Positions 18,225 through 27,323 of a stretch of 64,000 bases of DNA are shown here, one piece after another. Positions within the stretch are counted from its first letter, which is position 1, and every line of letters starts with the position of its first letter. Source of the stretch: UBA12191 sp009937185 (GTDB lineage: Bacteria > Planctomycetota > UBA8108 > UBA1146); assembly GCA_938075155.1 (NCBI GenBank), contig CALJGL010000005.1, positions 1 through 64,000 on the forward strand, written 5' to 3'. A program made the position numbers and the translations under genes. The notes below the pieces were generated by a model. The model did not search any database. It was not told the DNA's origin and saw nothing but the letters and a program-made list of their open reading frames with translations.

Positions 18225-19174
18225 TCTTTGACAAGCTTTTTGGAAAATCTAACAATAAGGAAACCCCAGAAAAAGAAAAGCTGGGAGCATTTCAAAGGCT
18301 TCGTAAGGGACTTGGAAAAACTAGGGAGGCCCTAACATCCATTTTTGGAATCGGCCGAAAGCTCGACGATGACCTTCTCGAAGAAGTTGAAACTCTCCTG
18401 ATTGAATCTGACTTTGGTCCAGGACTCTCTATGGATCTTTGCGATGAGTTGCGTAACTCATACAAAGACAAGGATTTTTCAGCAGATGAAATCGTGCCAT
18501 TCCTCAAAGGGAAACTGCGCGATCGTATCGGAGAAGAGCATGGAATACGTTGGGCTGAAAAAGGCACAACCGTCATCGTCGTCGCTGGCGTGAACGGTGT
18601 AGGGAAAACCACCTCCATCGCAAAGCTCGCCCACCAATGGAGATCTGAAGGCCGAAGCATCGTCCTCGCTGCTGGAGACACATTCCGAGCAGCAGCAGCA
18701 GACCAACTGGGCATCTGGAGCGAGCGCTTGGACGTTGATATGGTGCGTGGAAAAGAAGGCGCAGATCCAGCTTCAGTTGTCTTTGATGCTGTAAAGGTCG
18801 CCCAGGAAAAGAATGCAGATATCCTGATGATTGACACTGCTGGACGCCTGCACACAGAAAAGCCTCTGATGGATCAGCTAGGGAAAATCGGACGGGTCAT
18901 CAGCCGCAATCTGGAGGGTGCCCCCCATGAAGTTCTCCAAGTGCTCGATGCCACCACCGGGCAAAATGGCATCATGCAAGCCAGAGCATTCAATGAAGTG
19001 ATGCCCGTAACCGGCCTTGTACTGACAAAATTGGATGGAACGGCCCGCGGAGGAGTCGTCTTTCCTATTCTCGAAGAACTAGGACTACCGGTGAAATATA
19101 TTGGAGTGGGTGAAGGCGTCGAAGATCTTCAGTCTTTTGATCCCGAACAATTTATCGAGGCACTGTTTGACTGA
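18221..19174 (+). CDS. ftsY: Signal recognition particle receptor FtsY
   Basis: 317 residues starting at GTG 18221, which overlaps the nusB TGA (GTGA). The SRP GTPase NG domain is complete: G1 GVNGVGKTT at residues 123-131, the DTFRAAAADQL insertion motif, G3 DTAGR, G4 TKLDGTARGG, and the closing GVGEGVEDLQSFD. It lacks the long acidic A domain of E. coli FtsY and has only a short charged N-terminus, as in many bacteria. It docks SRP-ribosome complexes at the membrane. The last codons are part of a tandem repeat that continues after the stop. Confidence 0.96.
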   Translation: MIFDKLFGKSNNKETPEKEKLGAFQRLRKGLGKTREALTSIFGIGRKLDDDLLEEVETLLIESDFGPGLSMDLCDELRNSYKDKDFSADEIVPFLKGKLRDRIGEEHGIRWAEKGTTVIVVAGVNGVGKTTSIAKLAHQWRSEGRSIVLAAGDTFRAAAADQLGIWSERLDVDMVRGKEGADPASVVFDAVKVAQEKNADILMIDTAGRLHTEKPLMDQLGKIGRVISRNLEGAPHEVLQVLDATTGQNGIMQARAFNEVMPVTGLVLTKLDGTARGGVVFPILEELGLPVKYIGVGEGVEDLQSFDPEQFIEALFD

Positions 19175-19210
19175 TCGCACTGTTTGACTGATTGCACTGT
19201 TTGACTGATC
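19160..19210 (+). repeat. Three tandem 17-bp repeats at the ftsY 3' end
   Basis: GCACTGTTTGACTGATC occurs at 19160-19176, again at 19177-19193 (one base different, ATT) and at 19194-19210. The first copy encodes the last residues and stop codon of ftsY, so the stop region has been duplicated twice downstream. The third copy ends just before the stop of the convergent matrixin gene. Confidence 0.95.
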
Positions 19211-19212
19211 GC

Positions 19213-20427
19213 TCAGTCTGTACCGCGAGAGATCACCTCGAAGATTCCGTCCCCATCGATATCAATATTCCCCAACTGCTCTATTCCAATAATCGGTGAA
19301 TCTAGAATTCCGTCTCCGTCTCTGTCTCCACCGCCACCCTTTAATGATTCCCAAGTGACCCCAACACTCCAGGGAATCGCAGGCAATCGTCCCGCCTTAA
19401 ACACCAGAGCATGATACTTTTCACCATCGAGAGATTGCGCCAGAACAGCATCACCCGATGAGGTTCTTCCTATGGCGAGTGCCGCACAACCATCCATTAA
19501 TCCCGATAGAGGTCCCAATGTTTTCTTGAGCAGTGAACGCTCATCAAAAGTCAACAGTAGGAGGCCGCTTCCGGGATCTGTAGAAGCCGCAGATTGAACC
19601 AACAATATCTCTTCTTTTTGATCTCCGTCAAAATCAACAACATAGGCTGCGACGCTATTCTTTGGTGCCAACGCCCTCAATATCGGAGCGGCTAAATGAA
19701 GTTCACCTTTAAGATCTCTGCAGCTGATCATCAGGTCAGAAGTACTCGCAGGCTGGTTATTCCCATAAAGACTATGAACTCCTGCGAGGTCGCTCGAACT
19801 AGGGTTCAACGCTTCATTTCCTTGAAGAGGTCTCATCACGGATCCTGATTTGGAAACGTGTCCCAATCCGAGAACATGACCCATTTCGTGAACGATCACC
19901 GAGTGGAGATGAGGGTTCGGCAGTTCTGGGAATCTGGGTTTTGTCGCTGAGACTTCAGGTTTGTTATCTGGCTCTCCCAAATTCCATTGAAGAGCACTGT
20001 TGAGAACGATTCTTGTCGGTGACCCGACTTCTCCTTTTACAACTTGAGCCAGAATCGATTCTGTCGATCCAAACCTTGCTCCTTTATCGACACTTCTGCT
20101 CTGCCAAGTCACCACCACATCAGCATCCGTGATTCCGTCTAATTCTGTAAACCGACAAGTTTCCGATGTGGCCCAACTGTTGAGAGCGGTCTTCATGACA
20201 GTGGTCGCCAGCCCAACCTCGACAGGACAGTCTACAGAATCGTGGACCCAGCGAATGTCGGCAACTCCCTCCATACGCCCAATGACGGAGAAAGGATAAA
20301 CATAGCCCTCCTCCAAAAGGGAAGGTGAAACAACACCTCGATCCTGTGGGACTCGACATGAGATCAAACACAAGAGAAGCCCCGTTAAGAGAAGGCTGTG
20401 TCTGTTGAAGTGACTGCCATTTTTCAC
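19213..20427 (-). CDS. Matrixin-like zinc metallopeptidase lipoprotein
   Basis: 404 residues from a GTG at 20427 with GAGG upstream. The N-terminus has a signal peptide ending in a lipobox-like LISC, so it is probably a lipoprotein. The zinc site HEMGHVLGLGH at residues 180-190 is the HExxHxxGxxH of metzincins, followed by GSVMRP supplying the Met-turn. Upstream strands resemble matrixin proteases. The C-terminal part has Asp-rich strands (DFDGDQKEEILLVQ, DGDGIFEVISRG) typical of FG-GAP/VCBS Ca-binding propeller repeats. Convergent with ftsY. Confidence 0.85.
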   Translation of the reverse strand: MKNGSHFNRHSLLLTGLLLCLISCRVPQDRGVVSPSLLEEGYVYPFSVIGRMEGVADIRWVHDSVDCPVEVGLATTVMKTALNSWATSETCRFTELDGITDADVVVTWQSRSVDKGARFGSTESILAQVVKGEVGSPTRIVLNSALQWNLGEPDNKPEVSATKPRFPELPNPHLHSVIVHEMGHVLGLGHVSKSGSVMRPLQGNEALNPSSSDLAGVHSLYGNNQPASTSDLMISCRDLKGELHLAAPILRALAPKNSVAAYVVDFDGDQKEEILLVQSAASTDPGSGLLLLTFDERSLLKKTLGPLSGLMDGCAALAIGRTSSGDAVLAQSLDGEKYHALVFKAGRLPAIPWSVGVTWESLKGGGGDRDGDGILDSPIIGIEQLGNIDIDGDGIFEVISRGTD

Positions 20428-20503
20428 TCAACCTCTTTTCTAGACCTGTCGGCTGCCCACGAGAGATGAGAAAGCTCATTCCGACTCATAGCATGATGAA
20501 AAA

Positions 20504-20542
20504 CCGCCCGTGATACAAATGCAAGGCACGTATCACGGGCGG
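20504..20542 (-). terminator. Rho-independent terminator of the di-haem operon
   Basis: Perfect 13-bp inverted repeat CCGCCCGTGATAC (20504-20516) and GTATCACGGGCGG (20530-20542) with a 13-base loop. Read on the minus strand the hairpin is followed by TTTTTC, so it terminates the gene ending at 20571. Confidence 0.85.
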
Positions 20543-20570
20543 ATTATATCTCAATAATTGTCGAAGAAGC

Positions 20571-21719
20571 CTACAGATCGTTGAGGAACAAGAGAAGATC
20601 TTCACGCTCCTGAGTCGTCAGATTTAAGTAGTTTTGTCTCGAAAGGTTCGCTTCGTCGAAATGCATTTCGATCGCCTGCACGATTGTCGTAGCACGACCA
20701 TCATGCAAATATGGTGCTGATTTTCTCAGTCCCCAAAGCGGTGGTGTTTTGTAGAAACCAACAGGAGCCTGTGGCTCTGCCATTCCACGAAAATCATCTT
20801 CATGAATATCATGAAGAAGGAGATTCGAGTAAAGGGGCACGGGGCCGTTACTTCCTAGAAGTTCGGGAGTATGGCACGTCGCACAACCGACACTTTCAAA
20901 CAGGACTTCTCCAGCCGCTACTTGCCCACCGCCTCGCGGAGGAGGTGCCAAATGCTGGTTGTAGAAAATGAGGTCATTGTATTCCTGGATAGGCATTTCA
21001 GGATCTGCTATCGCATCTCCATCGGAGAGGAGTCCGAAACCACGCCCATCATCAAAGACGGTCATGCCGAGTTCTCCACCCAAGGCGTCTCGGACAAAGT
21101 CAGAGACCTTCGGGATTTGTCCCTTCCAACCGAATCTGCCTGCCTCAAGAACGCCTCCACCCACATCGACGATTCTTGCAACACCCCTGACACCGTCACC
21201 ATTGACATCCATGGGGTCCTCGTTAGCAAAGATCTGGGCCTCAAAGATGCTATCAATGGCACCGGCACCCAGAACCGATGGCGTCTGTCTTTGTTCAAAA
21301 ATATCTGCGCTAGCATCGGCATCTTCGCGGCCTGGAGTATCCGGTCGGCGTAGCTTACTGGCGACAGGACCGCCCGGAAGTGCAATAAAGGGACCGAGTC
21401 CCCCATTATCATTTCCGAACTGAGTGACATTCGTGTCGAGTAAACCACCGGCACCAATGACAGGCTTCTGGTGACAAGCTCTGCACGAATCTGCATTCAT
21501 ATCCGGGCTACCGAGTCCCTCGGATTGACGCCAATCCTTGTCAAAAACTTTACGTCCACGAATCCATTGCTCGAACTCGGCAGCTGTGAGAACTCTGTCG
21601 GGTCCTCCCCAATCACCTACCGCTGGAACCGGAGTGTCGTCATCAATGATCTCTGCCGATAGCATTCCGGCAGTCAGAAAGGCCATGAGAAAAATCAGTA
21701 AGCATTTTATTTGAGTCAT
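20571..21719 (-). CDS. DUF1111 di-haem oxidoreductase (cytochrome c peroxidase-like)
   Basis: 382 residues with a signal peptide (CLLIFLMAFLTAGMLSA). Two c-type haem sites are present: CRACH at residues 79-83 and CATCH at 279-283. Between and after them are family motifs such as PALPGGP-like LPGGPVASKLRRP, QHLAPPPRGG and the end APYLHDGRATTIVQAI. This is the DHOR/DUF1111 family, related to MauG and cytochrome c peroxidases; the physiological substrate is not known. Start ATG shares one base with the stop of the upstream dockerin-DHOR gene, so the two are coupled and probably co-expressed. Confidence 0.88.
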   Translation of the reverse strand: MTQIKCLLIFLMAFLTAGMLSAEIIDDDTPVPAVGDWGGPDRVLTAAEFEQWIRGRKVFDKDWRQSEGLGSPDMNADSCRACHQKPVIGAGGLLDTNVTQFGNDNGGLGPFIALPGGPVASKLRRPDTPGREDADASADIFEQRQTPSVLGAGAIDSIFEAQIFANEDPMDVNGDGVRGVARIVDVGGGVLEAGRFGWKGQIPKVSDFVRDALGGELGMTVFDDGRGFGLLSDGDAIADPEMPIQEYNDLIFYNQHLAPPPRGGGQVAAGEVLFESVGCATCHTPELLGSNGPVPLYSNLLLHDIHEDDFRGMAEPQAPVGFYKTPPLWGLRKSAPYLHDGRATTIVQAIEMHFDEANLSRQNYLNLTTQEREDLLLFLNDL

Positions 21720-23188
21720 TACAGAGCCTCCAAGAAACGGATCACAGCTTCCTGATCCACAGTGGGGAGTGCTTCGTAGGCTTCCTTGATCGATTGAGAT
21801 TCTCCGCCATGCAAAAGAATAGCGTCATGAAGAGAGTCCGCACGTCCGTCATGAAGCCAAGGTCCATGCAATCCAACTCCCCAAAGGGGCTGTGTCCGAT
21901 ATTCACTCCCGGTCACACTTGGAGTGATGGAACTAAACTGGGGCATACCCATCGATATCCCATCAGCGAGTTCAGGTCCCATGTCATGCAGTAACAGATC
22001 GGTGTAAGCATCAAGAGGCCCGAAACCGGACTGAATAGCGGGAGTGTGGCATTTCACACAACCCAGATCAGCAAAGATCTGCTCTCCGAGAAGTTCTTCT
22101 GAGCCCATCTCGCCCTGCGGCGGAGGCGCAAGAAACTGACTGAAGACAACAATATCTCCAAAATCAACCACCGAAATCTCAGGGTCAGGAATGCCGTCAT
22201 CGTCCGTCGTCGACAGATCGAAACCTGCAGAAACCTGCATAAAGGAGCTACTGACGATACCTGAGGAACCATAGAAAGGATCCGTCGTGATTCCCATTTG
22301 GTTATTGATGGCTCCGCGAAGGAAGGCCTCTAAGAAGTTCGCCTGAGCTTTAAAGCCAAATCTGCCCAAATTCCCGAGTCCATCGGTATTAAATCGACCA
22401 CTGATCCCATCTCCATCGCTGTCATTCGGATCAGAACGAGAAGCAATCTCTTCATTGGTGACCTGCTCAAAAAGGCCGACACCTAATCCCGGAGGAGCAT
22501 TTCTTTGGGTAATCGTGACAGGCTGGCCTCCCACTTGGCTTGGGGTGGGAAATGAAGGACGAGGACCACCGGGAAGGGTGTAACTCGGCATCACAATACT
22601 AGGGACGTCATCGGGTTCCCAAATGGGTCCCTGGCTGCCCTGTTGCCCAACCGCAGCGAAGAAAAAGTTTCTGTAGAGAGGTGCAGATCCACCGACGACA
22701 GGAGTGCTGTGACATGAAACACAACTGGTCGCATTATAGTAGGGTCCGAGGCCTTCTTCAGGAGTGAACTGCTTTTTGGACAGCTCCCGTCCACGGACGA
22801 AGGAATCGAAAGTTTGCTGATCGAGTCCTGGAATTGCATCTCCAATGGTGCAACTGGCGTAACTCAGACAAGTCAGGGAGTCATTGGTCGGGTCAGGCCC
22901 ACACAGGGTGAAGGGAGCCGCAGGCTCCGAAGCTCCACTAAAAAGGTAACCAAACAGATTGACGGCATCTGCGACATTGATCGTGCCGTCATCATTGATG
23001 TCATTGGAATCTTCGCAATATGTGAACCCGCCAGAAAACATGTACGAGAGCATATTGACGCCGTCAGCAATATTGACAGAGCCGTCCTCATTCACATCCC
23101 CACGGAGAAAATCTCTAGCTTCCACCTGTGTCGGCAGAGCCAAGCACAGTGAACTGATCAGCATCAGTCCTACTAGATATTTTTGCAT
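21719..23188 (-). CDS. DUF1111 di-haem oxidoreductase with N-terminal dockerin module
   Basis: About 489 residues from the ATG at 23188, which has GGAGG five bases upstream; a TTG 12 bases earlier lies across that ribosome site and is less likely. After a signal peptide, residues about 29-115 form a dockerin-like pair of Ca-binding repeats (GDVNEDGSVNIADGVNML and DINDDGTINVADAVNLF) plus a Cys tail CGPDPTNDSLTC. The rest is a DUF1111 domain with CVSCH and CVKCH haem sites, LAPPPQGE and GPWLHDGRADSLHDAI. Other dockerins in this window are C-terminal; here the module precedes the enzyme. Paralogue of its downstream neighbour. Confidence 0.88.
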   Translation of the reverse strand: MQKYLVGLMLISSLCLALPTQVEARDFLRGDVNEDGSVNIADGVNMLSYMFSGGFTYCEDSNDINDDGTINVADAVNLFGYLFSGASEPAAPFTLCGPDPTNDSLTCLSYASCTIGDAIPGLDQQTFDSFVRGRELSKKQFTPEEGLGPYYNATSCVSCHSTPVVGGSAPLYRNFFFAAVGQQGSQGPIWEPDDVPSIVMPSYTLPGGPRPSFPTPSQVGGQPVTITQRNAPPGLGVGLFEQVTNEEIASRSDPNDSDGDGISGRFNTDGLGNLGRFGFKAQANFLEAFLRGAINNQMGITTDPFYGSSGIVSSSFMQVSAGFDLSTTDDDGIPDPEISVVDFGDIVVFSQFLAPPPQGEMGSEELLGEQIFADLGCVKCHTPAIQSGFGPLDAYTDLLLHDMGPELADGISMGMPQFSSITPSVTGSEYRTQPLWGVGLHGPWLHDGRADSLHDAILLHGGESQSIKEAYEALPTVDQEAVIRFLEAL

Positions 23189-23479
23189 TAAGGCCTCCAA
23201 CTAAGTCAAAGCACCTTGAAAACGAAATCTCAACAGTCGACGACTGTGGGTGCCATATGCCACTTCGAATCTCAAAGAGTCGATAGCGACGATCCAATAT
23301 CTACAACTCATGAGTCAATTTGCGCCTGAAAGAGCAAGGACTCTAATTCACTAAACCACAATATAGGGCCGTTAGAGACAACTCTCTCGTACATATGGAC
23401 TCTTTACCTATAGTACTCCTGATCCATAGGTCTACATAGCCCAAAAGCGAGGAGTGCTGGATCAACTATTATGCTGTAA

Positions 23480-24304
23480 TCAATCCCTGAAGAGCATCAT
23501 CAGGGCTAATGACGTGCTGATCACGCCTACAGCGGGCCTCAGCCACTTCTCACCCCCCTTCACAATCCATAAACCGCCGAGATAACCTCCGATGGAGTAA
23601 GCCACCAACAGCGGAAATGCCAATGACAGGGAAAAATACCCTTCATAAGCGTAATAAATCCCTGCGACTGCGGAGAGAAACAAGACCGTCGTCACCTTCC
23701 AGCGGACTGCCGTTTCAAGAGGGATTCCCGAACGGGTAAACATCAAAATGATGAATGCGCCTATGCCTGCACCAATAAATCCTCCGTAGAGGCCGCAAGC
23801 CACACATCCCAATATCATGGGGACCCCCAACGGCGTTGGCGAATCTCCAGTCTTAAATTCCTGACCCGTCTTCGCTTCATTCCTTGATCCCGAGAGCATG
23901 AAGAAACCCACAGCAAAGAGCACGAGGATACCGAGGGACTTACGGAATATTTCAGGATCCAATATTCCTGCAAGCCATGCCCCAGGCAAAGCGAACAATC
24001 CAATGATCAGAGTGGGTAGCCCCGAATGAGAGACATTCCTGAATCCAATTCCGGCCTGAGATCCCTTCTCGGGCTTTCGAGAAAAAGCCCAGACCGCCAC
24101 CGCAGCTTGAAAGGCCACGCAGAGTCTGTTGGTACCATTTGCGGTATGAGGATCGATCCCCACCACTTCTATGAGCATGGGTAACACGAGAAGCGTTCCA
24201 CCCCCAACGAGGGTGTTGATCACGCCGGCAAGAATACCTACAGGAACAATCAGTGCCCAAAACGAGGGCTCCATCATGAGCGGCTTCAGAATTTCGGTCA
24301 GCAT
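23480..24304 (-). CDS. TauE/SafE (TSUP) family sulfite/anion permease
   Basis: About 274 residues with eight or so hydrophobic segments. TSUP hallmarks are the Gly-rich first repeat VGILAGVINTLVGGGTLLVLP and the second repeat CGLYGGFIGAGIGAFI, an internal duplication typical of the family. Members export or import small sulfur- or carbon-containing anions (sulfite, sulfoacetate, taurine breakdown products); the substrate cannot be read from the sequence. ATG at 24304 is used; a TTG at 24316 with GGGAG upstream is an alternative. Divergent from korA. Confidence 0.88.
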   Translation of the reverse strand: MLTEILKPLMMEPSFWALIVPVGILAGVINTLVGGGTLLVLPMLIEVVGIDPHTANGTNRLCVAFQAAVAVWAFSRKPEKGSQAGIGFRNVSHSGLPTLIIGLFALPGAWLAGILDPEIFRKSLGILVLFAVGFFMLSGSRNEAKTGQEFKTGDSPTPLGVPMILGCVACGLYGGFIGAGIGAFIILMFTRSGIPLETAVRWKVTTVLFLSAVAGIYYAYEGYFSLSLAFPLLVAYSIGGYLGGLWIVKGGEKWLRPAVGVISTSLALMMLFRD

Positions 24305-24495
24305 ATCCGATTCCAACTCACACTCCCCTTGATCCTTGATGGTCGTGAACTCCCCAGCAAGGTCTCACAGGATGGGCTCCACAGCCAGTCGTGCTTGACA
24401 CTCCTACGGGAAGACTTGATTCGAAGCTCTCAGGAGTCGATCCTCTAAGCATCAACGAGGGCCCATGGCGGGTACCCGACCGACAGGAGGCCAGC

Positions 24496-26283
24496 ATGGA
24501 TCCGATCGTGAATGATTTTTCCATCCGCATTGCCACACCCAATGGTACCGGCAGTCAAACATCAAATATCGTGATCCATCGCGCCCTATTGCGAATGGGT
24601 CTCGCTGCAAATGCAAAAAACCTGTTCCCATCCAACATCGCAGGACTTCCGACCTGGTATCAAATCAGGGTCAGCCCTGGAGGTTGGCAAACGATGGCTG
24701 AGTCATGGAACGTGCTTCTTCCGCTCAATCAAGCCACGATTGGTAAAGACCTTCGGGAGAGTCGTCCGGGAACTGTTGTCATCGATAATAGTGACTGGAA
24801 AACAGCCGATAGTGCTTTTGAAGGACTGGTGCGATATCCAGTACCTTTCGACAAACTGGCGAGAACCATCGACAATGCAAAACTGAGACCCCGACTCAAG
24901 AACCTTATCTACGTTGGAGTCGTTGCGTGGCTCTTCGACATTCCGATCGCGTCCGTAAAGGAAGCCCTCGAAACAGTATTCCCAGGTAAACCTGAAGTCG
25001 TCGATCTCAACGTACAAGCCGCAATGATCGGTTTTGATTACGCTTTAGAAAACTTTTCTAAACAAGATCCATTCCGAGTCGAGGCTGCTGATCAAGTTGG
25101 AGATAAAATCCTCATCGATGGAAATGAAGCGGCAGCATTGGGAGCGATCTGGGGCGGTGTTTCACTCGTCTCTTGGTATCCCATTACGCCGGCCTCTTCA
25201 CTTGCGGAAGCTTTAGAAAAACACATTGGCAAAGTTCGAGAAAAAGATCCTGAAAAAGGGAATCGTTTTGTCATTGTTCAAGCTGAAGATGAACTCGCAG
25301 CAGTCGGAATGGCTTTGGGGGCAGGCTGGGCTGGAGTCCGATCCATGACCTCCACGAGTGGTCCGGGAATCTCATTGATGGCAGAGAATTTAGGCCTGGG
25401 ATACTTTACGGAAATCCCGACAGTCATCTATGACGTTCAGAGAGTAGGCCCTTCCACCGGTCTCCCAACTCGAACCCAACAAAGCGATCTCTTGCAGGTC
25501 GTATTTCATTCTCATGGAGATACCCGATTCCCATTACTATTGCCTGCAACCCCAAAAGAGGCGTTTGATATGTCCTGCCAATCCTATGATCTGGCAGAGA
25601 AGTACCAAACTCCTGTGATCTTCATGTCCGATCTAGATCTTGGGATGAATAACTGGGTTTGTGATCCACTCGAAGAACCCGAGGAAGATTTCGACAGAGG
25701 CAAGATTGCCACCGATGAAGTGATCGGTCGTCTCAAAAATTGGGGCCGCTATCGTGACGTGGATGGCGACGGAATCCCTTACAGAACTATTCCCGGAGTG
25801 ACCTTACATCCGGACGCGGCACATTTGACTCGTGGCTCCGGACACGATGAAGATGCAAACTACAGTGAAGACCCTTCCGTCTATTCCAACAACCTCGATC
25901 GAATCGCCCGCAAGATTGCTGGAATGGTGGTCGATCTTCCCAAGCCCATCATTGAATTGGGTTCGGGACCTATGGGCGTGATCGCCTTCGGAACGACAGA
26001 GTGGTCTCTGAGAGAAGCTTTCGCAGAAATGGAAAATGTCCCCAGTTACATGCGACTCAGAAGTTTTCCGTTCCATGAATCCGTCCGTGAGTTCATTCAA
26101 GACTGCGAAACAGTCGTGGTCATCGAACAGAATCAACAGGGCCAAATGGCCAGCCTGCTGCGTATGGAATTCCCTGATCTAGCACCGAGAATCGAATCCC
26201 GAACCTATTACGGTGGTCTTCCGTTGTCTGCAAAATTTGTCAGCGACGCCATTCTTAATTGCCGAGAAGTGGAGGCACGATGA
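24496..26283 (+). CDS. korA: 2-oxoacid:ferredoxin oxidoreductase, fused gamma-alpha subunit
   Basis: 595 residues from the ATG at 24496, with AGGAGG five bases upstream; the frame is open for 35 more codons before that but without such a site. The N-terminal about 190 residues are the gamma domain (ATPNGTGSQTSNIVIHRALLRMG). The rest is the alpha (pyrimidine-binding) domain with WYPITPASSLAEAL and the following EDELAAVGMALGAGWAG, and TSGPGISLMAENLG. The fused gamma-alpha layout is that of KorA-type 2-oxoglutarate oxidoreductases. It decarboxylates a 2-oxoacid to acyl-CoA, passing electrons to ferredoxin. No ferredoxin gene is adjacent. Substrate assignment (2-oxoglutarate) is by family only. 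Confidence 0.88.
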   Translation: MDPIVNDFSIRIATPNGTGSQTSNIVIHRALLRMGLAANAKNLFPSNIAGLPTWYQIRVSPGGWQTMAESWNVLLPLNQATIGKDLRESRPGTVVIDNSDWKTADSAFEGLVRYPVPFDKLARTIDNAKLRPRLKNLIYVGVVAWLFDIPIASVKEALETVFPGKPEVVDLNVQAAMIGFDYALENFSKQDPFRVEAADQVGDKILIDGNEAAALGAIWGGVSLVSWYPITPASSLAEALEKHIGKVREKDPEKGNRFVIVQAEDELAAVGMALGAGWAGVRSMTSTSGPGISLMAENLGLGYFTEIPTVIYDVQRVGPSTGLPTRTQQSDLLQVVFHSHGDTRFPLLLPATPKEAFDMSCQSYDLAEKYQTPVIFMSDLDLGMNNWVCDPLEEPEEDFDRGKIATDEVIGRLKNWGRYRDVDGDGIPYRTIPGVTLHPDAAHLTRGSGHDEDANYSEDPSVYSNNLDRIARKIAGMVVDLPKPIIELGSGPMGVIAFGTTEWSLREAFAEMENVPSYMRLRSFPFHESVREFIQDCETVVVIEQNQQGQMASLLRMEFPDLAPRIESRTYYGGLPLSAKFVSDAILNCREVEAR

Positions 26284-27317
26284 GCGAGGAAAAAGCACCC
26301 GCAGTCAACTCTTTGGGTTTGACTAAAACAGAATACAAGGCCGGAGCCTCCACCATGTGTAAGGGGTGCGGTCACGACCGCATCTCAGAAGCCATCATAC
26401 AGGCCTGTTATGACCTTGGCGTAGACGGACGCAACGTGCTCAAAATGAGTGGTATCGGATGCAGCTCAAAGACACCCGCATACTTTTTGGGACAATCCAT
26501 GGGCCTAAATTCGACTCATGGTCGTATGCCCAGTTTTGCAACCGGAGCACATCTTGCCAATTCATCGATGATGCCAATCGGAGTCAGTGGAGACGGTGAC
26601 TCTGCCAGTATCGGGATGGGGCAATTGGTTCATATGATCAGACGTAATCCCAAAATCGTCTACATCATTGAGAACAACGGAGTCTACGGACTTACCAAAG
26701 GTCAATTCTCTGCTACGGCTGATCGTAAAAGCCCATCCAAACGAGGTAAGTTTCCTCGCGAAGACTCTATCGACCTGTGTGGCCTTGCGCTCGAACTGGG
26801 TGCGCCATTCGTCGCACGATCCTTCAGTGGTGATAAGAAACAATTGGTACCTATCCTCAAGGCAGCATTTGCATTCGATGGATTGGCTTTCATTGACGTC
26901 ATCTCACCCTGCGTCACCTTCAATAATCACGAAGGTTCGACGAAGTCTTACACCCATCAAAAAGAGCATGGTGTCAGTTACCACGACCCCTACTTTGTTG
27001 CTCCGAGAGAGCAAATCGACATCGAGTACGAAGAGGGGCATCTGCAAGAAGTCACTCTGCATGACGGATCAAAACTGGTCTTGAGAAAACTGAACGAGGA
27101 CCATAACCCTGCTGAGATCGAATCTGCAACGAATCTATTGCACGAAACAAGATCGCGAGGAGAAATCCTCACTGGATTAATTCATGTGGATGTCGACCAA
27201 CCCTCACTCGTTGAAGCGACGGGTATGACACGGGAACCATTGGTGGATCAAGTCCAGGGAGACTTGAGACCTGTAAATGGAGTCCTCCAGAAAATGAACG
27301 ACAGTTTCAGAATCTAG
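26280..27317 (+). CDS. korB: 2-oxoacid:ferredoxin oxidoreductase, beta subunit
   Basis: 345 residues from the ATG at 26280, overlapping the korA stop (ATGA). It carries CKGCGH at residues 27-32, part of the 4Fe-4S binding set, and the thiamine diphosphate motif GDGDSASIG near residue 104, followed by ENNGVYGLTKGQFSATA, the standard KorB signature. Together with korA it forms the alpha2-beta2-type enzyme. The gene ends six bases before the convergent pmbA stop, leaving no room for a separate terminator. Confidence 0.92.
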   Translation: MSEEKAPAVNSLGLTKTEYKAGASTMCKGCGHDRISEAIIQACYDLGVDGRNVLKMSGIGCSSKTPAYFLGQSMGLNSTHGRMPSFATGAHLANSSMMPIGVSGDGDSASIGMGQLVHMIRRNPKIVYIIENNGVYGLTKGQFSATADRKSPSKRGKFPREDSIDLCGLALELGAPFVARSFSGDKKQLVPILKAAFAFDGLAFIDVISPCVTFNNHEGSTKSYTHQKEHGVSYHDPYFVAPREQIDIEYEEGHLQEVTLHDGSKLVLRKLNEDHNPAEIESATNLLHETRSRGEILTGLIHVDVDQPSLVEATGMTREPLVDQVQGDLRPVNGVLQKMNDSFRI

Positions 27318-27323
27318 CCTGAC

